Shown here: positions 26,581 to 36,403 of the stretch, in pieces
How positions within the stretch are numbered: position 1 is the stretch's first letter
How the letters are laid out: every line of letters begins with the position of its first letter
Origin: Roseibium limicola
GTDB taxonomy: Bacteria > Pseudomonadota > Alphaproteobacteria > Rhizobiales > Stappiaceae
Direction of reading: 5' to 3'
DNA length: 64,000 bases
Assembly: GCF_017313085.1 (NCBI RefSeq)
Contig: NZ_JAFLNF010000003.1
Coordinates: 248,001 to 312,000, forward strand
Position numbers and translations under genes: made by a program
The notes under the pieces: model-generated
Seen by the model: the letters and a program-made list of their open reading frames with translations, nothing else
Databases searched by the model: none
What the model was told of the DNA's origin: nothing

Positions 26581-27855
26581 ATGTTTCGTGTGCTAGGCAA
26601 AATCATGCGCCTTCCCATGCTGTTCCACACTCTGAAGACCTACGACAAGTCCCAGTTCCTCGCTGATTTTCAGGCGGGTGTCACTGTGGCCATGGTGGCG
26701 ATCCCGCTGAGCCTCGCCATTGCGATTGCATCTGGCGCGCCGCCCGCCACCGGCCTCATCACCGCCGTGGTCGCCGGGTTCCTGATTTCAGCCTTTGGTG
26801 GATCAAGGGTGCAGATCGGAGGACCGACCGGTGCGTTCATCGTCGTCGTCTTCAGCGTCATCATGGACCACGGCTATGACGGATTGGTGCTGGCGACTTT
26901 CATGGCGGGCGGCATTCTCATTCTGGCTGGACTTTTGCGGTTGGGACGCTTTATCGCCCTGGTGCCTGAAAGCGTCGTGGAAGGTGTCACTTGCGGCATT
27001 GCGGTGATCATTGCCGCCAGCCAGCTGAAGGACTTCTTCGGTTTCGATGCGGGGACCCTGCCGGCTGAAGTTCTGCCTAAGCTGGCGATCCTGTGGACCG
27101 CACGCGACAGCCTCTCGCCGGCCACGCTTGCCATCGGCCTTCTAACCATGGGGTTGATCCTTGTCCTGAAGCGGTTGTACCCGAAGTTTCCCGGGTTGCT
27201 GGTGGCTGTTTCGATCGGCTCCGGCCTCGTCGTACTGCTCCAACTGCCGGTCGACACGATCGTCTCGCGGTTTGGCGCGTTGCCGGACCATCTGCCCTGG
27301 CCGCAACTGCCAGTCATCACCATCGCCCGGCTGATTGAGCTGCTGCCGTCCGCCATGGTTATCGCTTTTCTTGCCGGGTTGGAATCCCTGCTCTCGGCGA
27401 TGATCGCAGACAAGATGACGGGCGAGACCCACCGCCCGAATGCCGAGCTTCTGGGGCAAGGCATTGCCAACGTCGGCTCGGCTCTGGTTGGCGGCCTGCC
27501 CGCAACGGGCGCCCTGGCGCGCACTGCGACCAACGTTCAGGCCGGTGCGAAAACGCCCGTCGCCGGACTGATCCATGCCTTCACCGTGCTGGCTGTTTTG
27601 ATGCTGGCAGCTCCCCTGGCTGGGTATCTCGCCATGCCGGCGCTTGCAGCTCTGTTGTTGCTGGCTGCCTGGAACATGTGTCCGCCGGCCACCGTCCTGC
27701 ACGGCCTGAAGGCTGCCTGGCCTGAGCGCGTGCTGTTTCTGGGAACGCTCGTTCTCACGGTTTTGGTCGACCTGACAGTCAGCCTCGGGGTGGGTATTGT
27801 CGCCGGTCTTGCTCTGCGTGCCTGGCGGCAACGCTCTGCGACCTCCGCACACTGA
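26581..27855 (+). CDS. SulP-family anion transporter lacking a STAS domain
   Basis: 424 residues. The SulP membrane domain is complete: FLADFQAGVTVAMVAIPLSLAIAIASG, QIGGPTGAFIVVV and LSAMIADKMTGETHRPNAEL (with NVGSALVGGLPATGALART), giving about 12-14 helices. The protein ends at LRAWRQRSATSAH, directly after the last helix, so the usual C-terminal STAS domain is missing. Substrates in the family are sulfate, bicarbonate or dicarboxylates. The start could instead be ATG 26605 (MRLPMLF). Confidence 0.87.
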   Translation: MFRVLGKIMRLPMLFHTLKTYDKSQFLADFQAGVTVAMVAIPLSLAIAIASGAPPATGLITAVVAGFLISAFGGSRVQIGGPTGAFIVVVFSVIMDHGYDGLVLATFMAGGILILAGLLRLGRFIALVPESVVEGVTCGIAVIIAASQLKDFFGFDAGTLPAEVLPKLAILWTARDSLSPATLAIGLLTMGLILVLKRLYPKFPGLLVAVSIGSGLVVLLQLPVDTIVSRFGALPDHLPWPQLPVITIARLIELLPSAMVIAFLAGLESLLSAMIADKMTGETHRPNAELLGQGIANVGSALVGGLPATGALARTATNVQAGAKTPVAGLIHAFTVLAVLMLAAPLAGYLAMPALAALLLLAAWNMCPPATVLHGLKAAWPERVLFLGTLVLTVLVDLTVSLGVGIVAGLALRAWRQRSATSAH

Positions 27856-27921
27856 GGCTGAGTGTGTATAGTGGCTTTGAATTGAATGCAGTGCCCACAC
27901 CACACCCTATGCGGAGACCTC

Positions 27922-28350
27922 ATGGAGCAGAGACTTAGCTTGATCACCCTGCTGGTGGACGATGTAGACGAAGCGCGAAAGTTCTTCGTCGACGGTCTTG
28001 GCTGGACCTGTGCAGAGGGATCGGAAACCGAGATCGCCTTCTTCCAGATCGGCAGCATGGCGCTGGCCTGTTATGCGCGCAGTGCGCTAGAGGCAGAGCT
28101 AGGCAGTCCCGTGGAAAAAGGCCCGCCCGGCAATATCGCCATCGCGTGGAATGGTCGTTCCCCGGCAGAGGTGGATACGGCCTGCCAACTGGCGGTGGCT
28201 GCGGGTGCGAGAGTGCTCAAGGCGCCACATGAAACCCATTGGGGCGGCTATTCCTGCTATCTTGAAATCCTCGGCGGCCACATGCTGGAGCTGGCACATA
28301 ACCCATTCTGGCCCATCGCCAAGGACGGCTCAGTTTCTCTTTCGGGCTAG
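27922..28350 (+). CDS. VOC/glyoxalase-fold protein
   Basis: 142 residues with the paired beta-alpha-beta modules of the vicinal oxygen chelate superfamily: LITLLVDDVDEARKFFVDGL, and later GGYSCYLEILGGHMLELAHNP with a metal-ligand Glu. The reaction is unknown; glyoxalase I, dioxygenase or antibiotic-resistance roles are all possible. GGAGA upstream supports ATG 27922. Confidence 0.82.
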   Translation: MEQRLSLITLLVDDVDEARKFFVDGLGWTCAEGSETEIAFFQIGSMALACYARSALEAELGSPVEKGPPGNIAIAWNGRSPAEVDTACQLAVAAGARVLKAPHETHWGGYSCYLEILGGHMLELAHNPFWPIAKDGSVSLSG

Positions 28351-28498
28351 GCACGCCCATTGTAGCCGAACCGGTGCGACGCCCCGTCACGCCAAGCCCT
28401 TGTGTATCAGATCAGCCTACGGTCTGCCCTGCCCTTGACGCCGCCCGGCGACTTAGGTCTTCTGAATAGCAAGCATCCCTTATCACCGGAGACATCTC

Positions 28499-29161
28499 AT
28501 GGCCTATGCCGCTTATGTGTTCGACGCCTATGGCACCTTGTTCGACGTACATGCCGCGGTTCGAAAGCATGCGGAGAAGATTGGCCCGGAAGCCGACCGG
28601 TTCTCGACTCTGTGGCGCGCCAAGCAGCTTGAGTATTCCTGGGTTCGCGCCCTGATGAACCGCTATCAGGATTTTTGGGTTCTGACTGAACAGGCCCTCG
28701 ACACCTGCTTTGAACTGATACCCTCTGTCGACAAGAGTCTGCGCGCCGATCTGCTTGACGCCTATTGGAAGCTCGACTGCTACGCCGAGGTGCCGCAGGT
28801 TCTGACAGCTCTGAAGGCCTCCGGTGCCAAGCTCGCAATCTTGTCGAACGGCTCACCTGCCATGTTGGAGGCTGCCGCAAAGGCCGCCGGCATCACCGAT
28901 CTGCTGGACGAGATCTTTTCCGTCGACACACTGCGCACCTACAAGACCGACGAGCGCGTCTATGAAATGGCGACGACGCACTTCCGCATCTACCCGGAGG
29001 CCGTCTCCTTCCAGTCTTCCAACCGCTGGGACATAGCCGGTGCCACCGCCTTCGGCTTCCGCACAGTCTGGATGAACCGCTACAACATGCCGGACGAATA
29101 CCCGGACCTGTCCCCGGCTGCGGTACTTGCTGACCTGAACGGACTGACCGCGCTGGTCTGA
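28499..29161 (+). CDS. Haloacid dehalogenase, type II ((S)-2-haloacid dehalogenase)
   Basis: 220 residues, normal for L-DEX-type enzymes. It hydrolyses 2-haloalkanoic acids to 2-hydroxy acids. The HAD motif I nucleophile is in VFDAYGTLFDV near the N-terminus. LAILSNGSPAML is motif II and YKTDERVYEMA carries the motif III Lys. FQSSNRWDIAGATAFGFRT matches the SSN-x-WD substrate-pocket signature of dehalogenases. It is likely monocistronic. Confidence 0.9.
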   Translation: MAYAAYVFDAYGTLFDVHAAVRKHAEKIGPEADRFSTLWRAKQLEYSWVRALMNRYQDFWVLTEQALDTCFELIPSVDKSLRADLLDAYWKLDCYAEVPQVLTALKASGAKLAILSNGSPAMLEAAAKAAGITDLLDEIFSVDTLRTYKTDERVYEMATTHFRIYPEAVSFQSSNRWDIAGATAFGFRTVWMNRYNMPDEYPDLSPAAVLADLNGLTALV

Positions 29162-29728
29162 GTAGTCTAGCCGGATAGCTTCGGTTACAGGGACCTGGTT
29201 CCTCGGGTCAAGCTCGAGGATGACGGTGACTTGGGCTGAGTTTTTCAACCGAACCAACCTATCGCTCTGCCTCACCTGACCACAGACCTCCACTCCCCAC
29301 CTGCGTCATTCTCGGGCTTGACCCGGGAATCCAAGCCGAACCGCTGCCACAGGGAAAGGCTCCCCGAATACAACCGCTACGGCATACATGCCATGGTCGC
29401 GCCATGGCATGACGGAGAGAGGTGGCGGGTGTCGCGCGTTGTGAAGGCGCCTCCCCACCACCGCTGTCCCGGACTTGATCCGGGACCTTAGCCCCCACAG
29501 GTGACCCCGGATCAGCTTCAGGGCAGCGGCGCCGCGGGTGTGGCAGTGAGATATTCCCCCACCGAGCTCGCCTCTCCACAGCCGTCATTCTCGGGCTTGA
29601 CCCGAGGATCCATGCCGTTCCCTCGCTACTCGGAAAGGCTCCCCGAGACGACTTGCAACGGCATGGATGCCATGGTCGGGCCATGGCATGACGGAGAGAG
29701 GTTGGTTGAGCGGTCAGTGAAGCCCCTG
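29162..29728. repeat. Palindromic repeat block with two 111-base direct copies
   Basis: No true gene. Two equal-length copies lie at 29304-29414 and 29583-29693. Each begins CGTCATTCTCGGGCTTGACC, contains GGAAAGGCTCCCCGA and a CATGCCATGG palindrome, and ends ATGACG, so each has CGTCAT/ATGACG terminal inverted repeats. Between them GTCCCGGA-CTTGA-TCCGGGAC (29466-29486) forms a perfect hairpin. An inverted fragment is at about 29201-29226. Read as protein, the block gives meaningless SSPRMT-type repeats. Confidence 0.88.
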
Positions 29729-31888
29729 CTAATCCGCCGACGGTAGATAGCCCAGCGCGGCGTTGAGTTTGGCGAGGAGATCGATTGCGGCTTCGGCAAT
29801 GACTGTGCCGGGAGGAAAGATGGCGACAGCGCCGGAGCGATAAAGCGCATCATAGTCCTGCGGCGGAACAACACCGCCGACGACGATCAAAATGTCCTCG
29901 CGGCCTTCTTCGGCCAGAGCTGCCTTCAGGGCTGGCACCAGGGTCAGATGCCCGGCGGCAAGCGATGAGACGCCAACGACATGAACGTCGTTTTCCACGG
30001 CCTGACGGGCGGCTTCTTCCGGCGTCTGGAACAGCGGGCCGATGTCGACGTCGAAACCGAGATCGGCAAAGGCCGAGGCGATGACCTTCTGGCCGCGATC
30101 GTGCCCATCCTGTCCCATCTTCGCGATGAGGATACGTGGCCGCCGACCGTCGTTGTTCTCAAAGGCCTCAACCAGCTTCTGAACCTTTTCAAGGGTTCCG
30201 GACATGGCGCCCGCCTCTCGCTTGTAAACACCGGAAATCGACTTGATCTCGGCCTTATGGCGACCGAAGACCTTTTCCATTGCCAGAGAGATCTCACCGA
30301 CAGTGGCCTTGGCACGTGCCGCTTTGACTGCGAGATCGAGCAGGTTTCCATCACTTGTCTTGGCACATATCGTCAAGGCATCGAGGGCGGCCTGACAGTC
30401 TGCTTCGTTTCGCTCTGCACGAAGCCGCTGCAACTTGTCGATCTGACTGGCGCGAACCTGATCATTGTCGACCTTCAGAACGTCGATCGGCTCTTCCATA
30501 TCCGGCTTGTACTTGTTGACGCCGACGACCGTCTGGACACCACTGTCGATCCGCGCCTGGGTCTTGGCGGCGGCCTCTTCGATGCGCAGCTTCGGAATGC
30601 CTTTTTCGATGGCCTTGGCCATTCCGCCAAGTTCTTCAACTTCCCGGATATGGGCCATCGCCTTTTCCGCCAGATCGTGGGTCAGCTTCTCCACCATGAA
30701 CGACCCGCCCCAAATATCGATGGGCGCGGTGGTGCCGCTTTCGGCCTGCAGGAAAAGCTGGGTGTTGCGGGCAATGCGGGCAGAAAAGTCCGTCGGCAGG
30801 GCCAGCGCCTCATCCAGTGCATTGGTGTGCAGCGATTGCGTATGACCTTGCGTAGCCGCCATCGCCTCCACGCAGGTGCGCACGACGTTGTTGAAGACGT
30901 CCTGAGCGGTCAGCGACCAGCCTGAGGTCTGCGAGTGGGTGCGCAGGGACAGCGACTTGGGGTTCTTGGGCGAGAAGTTTTCCGCCATCAGCTGAGACCA
31001 GATCAGACGCGCAGCGCGCAGCTTGGCGACTTCCATAAAGAAGTTCATGCCGATGGCCCAGAAGAAGGACAGTCGTGGCGCAAAGCTGTCGATGTCCATG
31101 CCGGCCGCAACACCAGAGCGGGCGTATTCAATGCCATCGGCGATGGTATAGGCCAGTTCCAGATCCGCCGTCGCTCCGGCCTCCTGCATGTGGTAGCCGG
31201 AGATGGAAATGGAATTGAAGCGCGGCATATTGGACGATGTATAGGCGAAGATGTCGGAGATGATCTTCATCGACGCCGCAGGCGGGTAAATATACGTGTT
31301 ACGGACCATGAACTCCTTCAGAATGTCATTCTGAATGGTTCCCGACAGGTCCTTCTGGTCTACACCTTGCTCTTCCGCGGCGACAATAAACAAAGCCAGC
31401 ACGGGCAGCACCGCGCCGTTCATGGTCATTGACACACTCATCTTGTCCAACGGAATGCCGGAGAACAGCGTGCGCATGTCATAAATCGAGTCAATGGCCA
31501 CACCGGCCATGCCGACATCCCCTGAAACGCGCGGATGGTCGCTGTCATAGCCCCGGTGGGTGGCCAGATCGAAAGCGACTGAAAGGCCCTTCTGCCCGGC
31601 AGCCAGATTGCGCCGATAAAAGGCGTTCGACGCCTCAGCCGTCGAAAAGCCGGCATACTGGCGCACGGTCCAAGGCTGCTGCACATACATGGTCGGATAG
31701 GGCCCACGCACAAACGGTGGTAGGCCGGGGTAGGTTTCCAATGTGTCGATACCAGCCAGATCGCTCTCGCGGGTGACCGGTGCAACAAGAATGCCCTCCG
31801 GTGTTTCCCAGGGGTCGACGCCCTCGGCTGTTGCCGGGCTCAACACATCCTCATAAGCAACTTGCGTGAAATCAGGGATACGGCTCAT
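29729..31888 (-). CDS. scpA: Methylmalonyl-CoA mutase large (alpha) subunit
   Basis: 719 residues. It interconverts methylmalonyl-CoA and succinyl-CoA using adenosylcobalamin, in propionate, odd-chain fatty acid and branched-chain amino acid catabolism. The substrate-binding barrel (about 30-560) includes [20 protein letters not shown]. The C-terminal B12 domain (about 580-719) has the lower-ligand motif in [13 protein letters not shown]. Its ATG overlaps the end of the small subunit by 4 bases. Cobalt for the cofactor may enter through CbtAB at 22 kb. Confidence 0.96.
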   Translation of the reverse strand: MSRIPDFTQVAYEDVLSPATAEGVDPWETPEGILVAPVTRESDLAGIDTLETYPGLPPFVRGPYPTMYVQQPWTVRQYAGFSTAEASNAFYRRNLAAGQKGLSVAFDLATHRGYDSDHPRVSGDVGMAGVAIDSIYDMRTLFSGIPLDKMSVSMTMNGAVLPVLALFIVAAEEQGVDQKDLSGTIQNDILKEFMVRNTYIYPPAASMKIISDIFAYTSSNMPRFNSISISGYHMQEAGATADLELAYTIADGIEYARSGVAAGMDIDSFAPRLSFFWAIGMNFFMEVAKLRAARLIWSQLMAENFSPKNPKSLSLRTHSQTSGWSLTAQDVFNNVVRTCVEAMAATQGHTQSLHTNALDEALALPTDFSARIARNTQLFLQAESGTTAPIDIWGGSFMVEKLTHDLAEKAMAHIREVEELGGMAKAIEKGIPKLRIEEAAAKTQARIDSGVQTVVGVNKYKPDMEEPIDVLKVDNDQVRASQIDKLQRLRAERNEADCQAALDALTICAKTSDGNLLDLAVKAARAKATVGEISLAMEKVFGRHKAEIKSISGVYKREAGAMSGTLEKVQKLVEAFENNDGRRPRILIAKMGQDGHDRGQKVIASAFADLGFDVDIGPLFQTPEEAARQAVENDVHVVGVSSLAAGHLTLVPALKAALAEEGREDILIVVGGVVPPQDYDALYRSGAVAIFPPGTVIAEAAIDLLAKLNAALGYLPSAD

Positions 31889-33765
31889 CGTGCGGTCTCC
31901 TCAGTTGCTGCGGCTACCCCGAGGCGGATGTGCGCCTCCTGCAGGAGGCTCAACAAGTCACAACCCGCATAGAGCGCAGTGTCAAGACCAGCTGCTCGCA
32001 ACTCGGTTTCCGCTGCACCGGGACGACCTGCCATATAGAGATATGTGCAGCCTGCGTCTCTGAGAGCCCTGAGAACCTCTTCCCCCTGCTCTTTATAAAG
32101 AGCGTCCGGGCCGATAAGACAAGCAAGCCTGGCACCAGAGTAAGTGTAGGCCTCTACCAGTGCTTTAAGGTCCGGCGCCTCGTCAGCCTCGCTGGTGCGC
32201 AGGCCACCGGCAGCAAAGGCATTGGCTGCGAACGTTGCACGAGCTGAAAATCCGGCAGGACGTCCAAGTGGCGCCAGAAAGACATGCGGTGCGTCGCCTA
32301 CGGCTGCATCGGCCGCATCGCGCAAGCTCTCGAACGGCGCAGACAAGCGCGAGAACGGCAGATCGGAGATCTCCGGCGCCGGTGCCTGAACCTGAACGGG
32401 CGCTTCAGTCAGATTGGGAAACGTGCTGACGCCAGTCAGAGGCAGCGACAGATTGCCGAGCTTGGCACGCCGTGCATCCGAGGTTTGCGACAAGAGCTTC
32501 GAGAGCATGCCTGTTTCCGCAGCATTCGGCACACCACCCTTGGCTTCCACCGCCTGCAAAACCTTCCAGGCAGCATCGACACAGGCGCGGGTTATGGACT
32601 CCAAAGCACCGGAGCCTGCCGCCGGATCACTGACCTGCGCCAGATGGCCTTCTTCCATCAAGATGGACTGTGTGTTCCTCGCCAGCCGTCGGGCCAATCT
32701 GTCAGGCAGGCCCAGCGCCTGGGTGTGCGGCAGGACCGTCAGACTGTTCGCACCTCCGACGGCAGCCGAAAAGCAGGCGACGGTGTTGCGAAGCATGTTT
32801 ACCGCTGGGTCGCGGCGGGTGAGCATACGCCAGGACGTTTCCATATGCAGCTTGAGCGGCGACTGAGGTACGCCACAGACCTCCAGAATGCGCGCAAAGA
32901 TCATGCGGGCCGCCCGAGCCTTGGCAATCGTCGCCTGCTGGTCCGCATCGGCAACCAATGTGACAGACACAGCCTGCGCCCAATCGCTTTGGGACAGACC
33001 GGCCCGCTCAAATGCGCGGAACATCTCCAGGCAACTGGCAAAGGCCAGCCCGAGCTCCTGCCCTTGAGTGGCGCCCTGATCATGCCATATCCGTCCATCG
33101 GCACAGACGACGGGCCAAGAGACGCCTGCTGCTTCCCGTTCCGTCAGCAACGCGGCGATGCTGTCATGCGTATCCGCGCCTGTCTGCAAAGCGAGCGTCG
33201 CGTCTCCCACAGGATCACAAGCCAGGACCACGGAGAGTGCTCTCGGGTCGTATCCTTTGTCCCGAGCGACCGCTGCGAGGTTCTGCAAGGCTTGCGAAGG
33301 CGGTGTGGACGACGCCATGCCAAGTTCCAGACGCAGGGTGATAATATCAAGCAGCACGCCATCAAAGGCTGATGTGAGTGTGTCTATCGTGGCATCCGGC
33401 AGACCGAAGCCGCGCGGATCGAGGGGATTGGCAATCACCAGGCTCACCCCCGAAGCACCGCCTTGCAAATCTTCCACGGCCTGTAGCGCAGCTGCACCGG
33501 GCGTTTCCAGATCGATGCGACTGGAGACGTGCCACGCCGTGCGAGCCGGCCGCAACTCGCGCGGGCGCGCCGCAGCTTCCCGCTTGAACAACGGCGCGAT
33601 CAGCGCACCATCTTCAGTCTTGCGGGTCAGAGTTTCACGCGCCGCGCCTTTGAGAGCTTTGTCGACTTGTTCCAGCCAAAGCTCTTCACTGACCGTTCCG
33701 GTTTGAGTTTCAGGCACGTTCGAGACATCTCCCTTGATGCGTCCTGCGACGTCGGTCCCTTGCAT
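31885..33765 (-). CDS. Methylmalonyl-CoA mutase small (beta) subunit
   Basis: 626 residues. It is paralogous to the large subunit but lacks a functional B12-binding motif; the C-terminal domain has no DxHxxG. It forms the heterodimer and is thought to be structural. ATG 33765 (MQGTDVAGR) is chosen because GGGAGG lies 5 bases upstream; the reading frame stays open to 33891 but the extra residues are not family-like. It is the first gene of the operon with the large subunit. Confidence 0.93.
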   Translation of the reverse strand: MQGTDVAGRIKGDVSNVPETQTGTVSEELWLEQVDKALKGAARETLTRKTEDGALIAPLFKREAAARPRELRPARTAWHVSSRIDLETPGAAALQAVEDLQGGASGVSLVIANPLDPRGFGLPDATIDTLTSAFDGVLLDIITLRLELGMASSTPPSQALQNLAAVARDKGYDPRALSVVLACDPVGDATLALQTGADTHDSIAALLTEREAAGVSWPVVCADGRIWHDQGATQGQELGLAFASCLEMFRAFERAGLSQSDWAQAVSVTLVADADQQATIAKARAARMIFARILEVCGVPQSPLKLHMETSWRMLTRRDPAVNMLRNTVACFSAAVGGANSLTVLPHTQALGLPDRLARRLARNTQSILMEEGHLAQVSDPAAGSGALESITRACVDAAWKVLQAVEAKGGVPNAAETGMLSKLLSQTSDARRAKLGNLSLPLTGVSTFPNLTEAPVQVQAPAPEISDLPFSRLSAPFESLRDAADAAVGDAPHVFLAPLGRPAGFSARATFAANAFAAGGLRTSEADEAPDLKALVEAYTYSGARLACLIGPDALYKEQGEEVLRALRDAGCTYLYMAGRPGAAETELRAAGLDTALYAGCDLLSLLQEAHIRLGVAAATEETAR

Positions 33766-34793
33766 CTCGTCCTCCCAGACCCGGTTTATGCTGGGGGACG
33801 AAGCACACCATGCCGTCCACGCCTTGCGATCGATTGTGCCGGAGCTGTCGCGAGAACAGCCCCTCAGATGACAGAGTTTTAGTCCCTCCACGGCCAGACG
33901 CGCAACTCAACAGATCGACTATAGCCGCATGAATCGCCAATTCCAGGGCGAGGACGCCTGACCAGAAACACACGCAAAAAGTGCATCCGAATCGAGAGCG
34001 GCGCCCCCTTCCCCCAGAGGAGTTATGCCGCGCATCTGGCGTCCTATGTAAAGTCATGAGCAAGTCAGAGAAATTACCAAGTGGATGTCATTCACCACGC
34101 ACAGGATACATTTCGCAGATTTTCTCACGAATCATGCGTGGTCCTGGCAAAGCCAAATCGCCTTAAATGCGTGAAATCCGTGATATTTTAGGCAATTCGC
34201 AGGGGTAGAACTGCTTAGCTGGCGACCCTCATGGCACTTTGGACAAGCGAAAAGAAACCTTTTGGCAATATTCAGACAACAATTTGGCGCCTTACGCTAA
34301 GTTTCGCCTCAATCTCCCATGGAGCTGCCGAAAATTCTAATGTAACTTGTACAAGCTGCCGCATAGGCAAGTTGGATTCTGAGATGGAAATATAAACAAT
34401 GGCTGTGTTGGGTTCCACTCTCAGGAGCAAGCTTTTGCAACTTGGCGTTCCAGCTGCAGCACGATAGCGGGTCCTAAGCAAACTCCGGGAGGGATTTCGG
34501 GGAACATGCCTAGACCCGCTGGCGAAACTTCCAGGAGGCTGGTCCGATTTTACAATCGGCTCATAATTCTGGCGAACCGAGAGGCAGGAAAATAACAGTC
34601 GCGAGAGACAAAACAAATTTGTCCCGTGACGCCAAGACAAACCGACGGGATATAAAATCTTTCAAAATCCCGCTGGACAGACTGCCTCCCATCGGCAGCC
34701 GGCAAGTGAATTAGTAAAACTAAGGCTTCGCCGGACTTTAAAAAAAGGACCAATCCCAGCCCCAAAAAAGACGGGAAGGTCCGCAAAAAATGG
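33766..34793. other. About 1 kb without a recognisable gene, upstream of a LuxR gene
   Basis: I see no convincing coding region on either strand. GC content falls towards 34800. Two perfect short palindromes occur: CTTGTACAAG (34346-34355) and ACAAATTTGT (34613-34622), the latter with outer arms GACAAA/TTTGTC (34607-34623). It may hold promoters for the mutase operon and for the LuxR gene, a small RNA, or gene remnants. Confidence 0.4.
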
Positions 34794-35504
34794 ATGTGCA
34801 CAATGCTTGATCATACCGAATTGAAGAACAAACTTCGCGCTATCTCGGATGCAAATGCCGCTCATCACGTGTTGGATATACTTGAATCCAACCTGCGACG
34901 GATGGGGGCAACCCACATTCTTGTTACGGGTCTTCCGATGCCAAATCGGCCGATTGACAATCTCGTTCACCGTTTCCGCTGGCCTGACCAACGCAATGAC
35001 GGGATCGAGAGCACTTCCCTTTCCGCCAATGACAGCGCCCTGATGCTCGGACTGGCGTCCAACCGCGCCCGCCTCTGGACGATTACTGATGGCGACGCTC
35101 AGCATTCGGAGATACTGGCTGCAGCCGGTGCCGGTTCAGAAATGGTCATAGTTCCAGTGACGGAACTGCATCCCTTCCAGGCTTTTGTCTATGCAGCGGG
35201 CCCTTCTCTCCAGGCTGGCAACCTGGAACTCTCCGGACTTGAAGCCCTTTCTGCAGGCGTTTTTGCAAGACTGCGCGAACTGGGCATTATTTCCGGACAA
35301 CGCCCTGGCGCCCTCTCCACCCGCGAACGGCGTGTTCTGGAGCTCACCGCCTTTGGCAAGACTGCCGGCGAGATTGCTGAGGTTCTCGACATTTCCCAGC
35401 GCACTGTCCACGCCCACCTGCAGAATGCAAGTGTAAAGCTGAATGCTTCCAACAAGACTCACACGGTCGTGGAAGCCCTCAGATACGGTCAAATTCGGGT
35501 CTAG
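34794..35504 (+). CDS. LuxR-family regulator (solo)
   Basis: 236 residues. The C-terminal LuxR helix-turn-helix is intact (about 172-232: LSTRERRVLELTAFGKTAGEIAEVL then SQRTVHAHLQNASVKL). The N-terminal about 160 residues have the length of an autoinducer-binding domain, but the typical W-x3-Y and DP ligand residues are not apparent, so it may sense something else or nothing. No luxI gene is in the window. The start is uncertain between ATG 34794 and ATG 34803. It is followed by a good terminator. Confidence 0.82.
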   Translation: MCTMLDHTELKNKLRAISDANAAHHVLDILESNLRRMGATHILVTGLPMPNRPIDNLVHRFRWPDQRNDGIESTSLSANDSALMLGLASNRARLWTITDGDAQHSEILAAAGAGSEMVIVPVTELHPFQAFVYAAGPSLQAGNLELSGLEALSAGVFARLRELGIISGQRPGALSTRERRVLELTAFGKTAGEIAEVLDISQRTVHAHLQNASVKLNASNKTHTVVEALRYGQIRV

Positions 35505-35536
35505 ATCTCTATCACCCAATAAACGACCTGTGAATG

Positions 35537-35583
35537 CGGAGTTGAGCCACCCCTGGCAAAGGGGGACCTCAACTCCGTTTTCT
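35537..35583 (+). terminator. Terminator after the LuxR gene
   Basis: Arms CGGAGTTGAG (35537-35546) and CTCAACTCCG (35568-35577) are followed by TTTTCTTG, 33 bases past the stop. Confidence 0.85.
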
Positions 35584-35763
35584 TGTGTGCCACAGGTCGC
35601 GAGCTGTCAGTGGGCGGATTGACCGCGCCTCGTTCCCGGATGCCTGCGGTCAAATCCCAAGGCAATTTCTCCCTGCCCCCATACCAATGCCGCCCCATGC
35701 TGCCTTTTTGCGGACAGCACAAACGTGAAGGCTTATACAGGGGTGAGCGACCTGTCTTCAGGC

Positions 35764-36156
35764 TTAGATGATCTGCTTGAGAACCGGAATCGAGGCAATC
35801 ACTTCATTGATCGTGTCGTCCCCGACCTTTTCCCTTGCCACTTCAATCAGCTCGCGAGCGACCTTCTGCACTTCGCCCATATCGAGACCTGCAGAACTCA
35901 ATTCGCCCAGTACAGCCATTGCTCCCATGCCAGGGACCATGCCGGACAAACCGCCAAGCAGGCCGCCGCCACCGGTCTTTTCCCCGGCATAGTCGTTGAC
36001 GGCCTTCTCTGCACCCGGAAGAGCGGCAAAAACCTCTTGCATCCGCTCCTGTGGCGCTTCCTTATTAAGAAAATTGAGGATGATCGTCACGGCCTGCCTG
36101 GCCGTTTCCACGTTGACGCCGGTGGCCACGATAATGCGCTGAATGAGTTCGTCCAT
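35764..36156 (-). CDS. DUF2267-like small protein
   Basis: 130 residues. An N-terminal helical part (MDELIQRIIVATGVNVETAR, ILNFLNKEAP) is followed by a glycine-rich hinge (GGGGLLGGLSGMVPGMGAM) and a second helical part ending INEVIASIPVLKQII. This resembles DUF2267-type proteins of alphaproteobacteria, whose function is unknown. AGGAG 6 bases upstream supports ATG 36156. It is divergent from the HerA-like gene. Confidence 0.7.
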   Translation of the reverse strand: MDELIQRIIVATGVNVETARQAVTIILNFLNKEAPQERMQEVFAALPGAEKAVNDYAGEKTGGGGLLGGLSGMVPGMGAMAVLGELSSAGLDMGEVQKVARELIEVAREKVGDDTINEVIASIPVLKQII

Positions 36157-36403
36157 CTTGATCTCCTGTCCGGCAATCCGCATCGCCGTTTGGTGGGAAT
36201 GCTTGTCTCCTGGCGCAGGCCAGGGCCCTGCCAGACCGGTTGGGAGGAGGCTAGCAGGATGGAAACAAGAAACACTTGTTGGGTGAGCCTATAGACGGTT
36301 TTGCCCGGATCTGTCCACGGCCAGCCTCGCCGGGGCCGAGGGGATTAACGAGGCCTATCGACCGCCACAAGGCGGCATTTCGAGACGGAGAGAACAAACC
36401 GCA

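Noticed and set aside
29259-29684. Minus-strand open frame with repeated SSPRMT-type peptides
   Set aside because: It is produced by translating the palindromic repeats; such frames are known annotation artefacts and have no family.
32284-33372. 362-codon frame antisense to the mutase small subunit
   Set aside because: Shadow of a confidently identified gene; no domain and no start signals.
33766-33891. N-terminal extension of the mutase small subunit
   Set aside because: The strong ribosome site GGGAGG precedes ATG 33765 and the extension has no similarity to the family.
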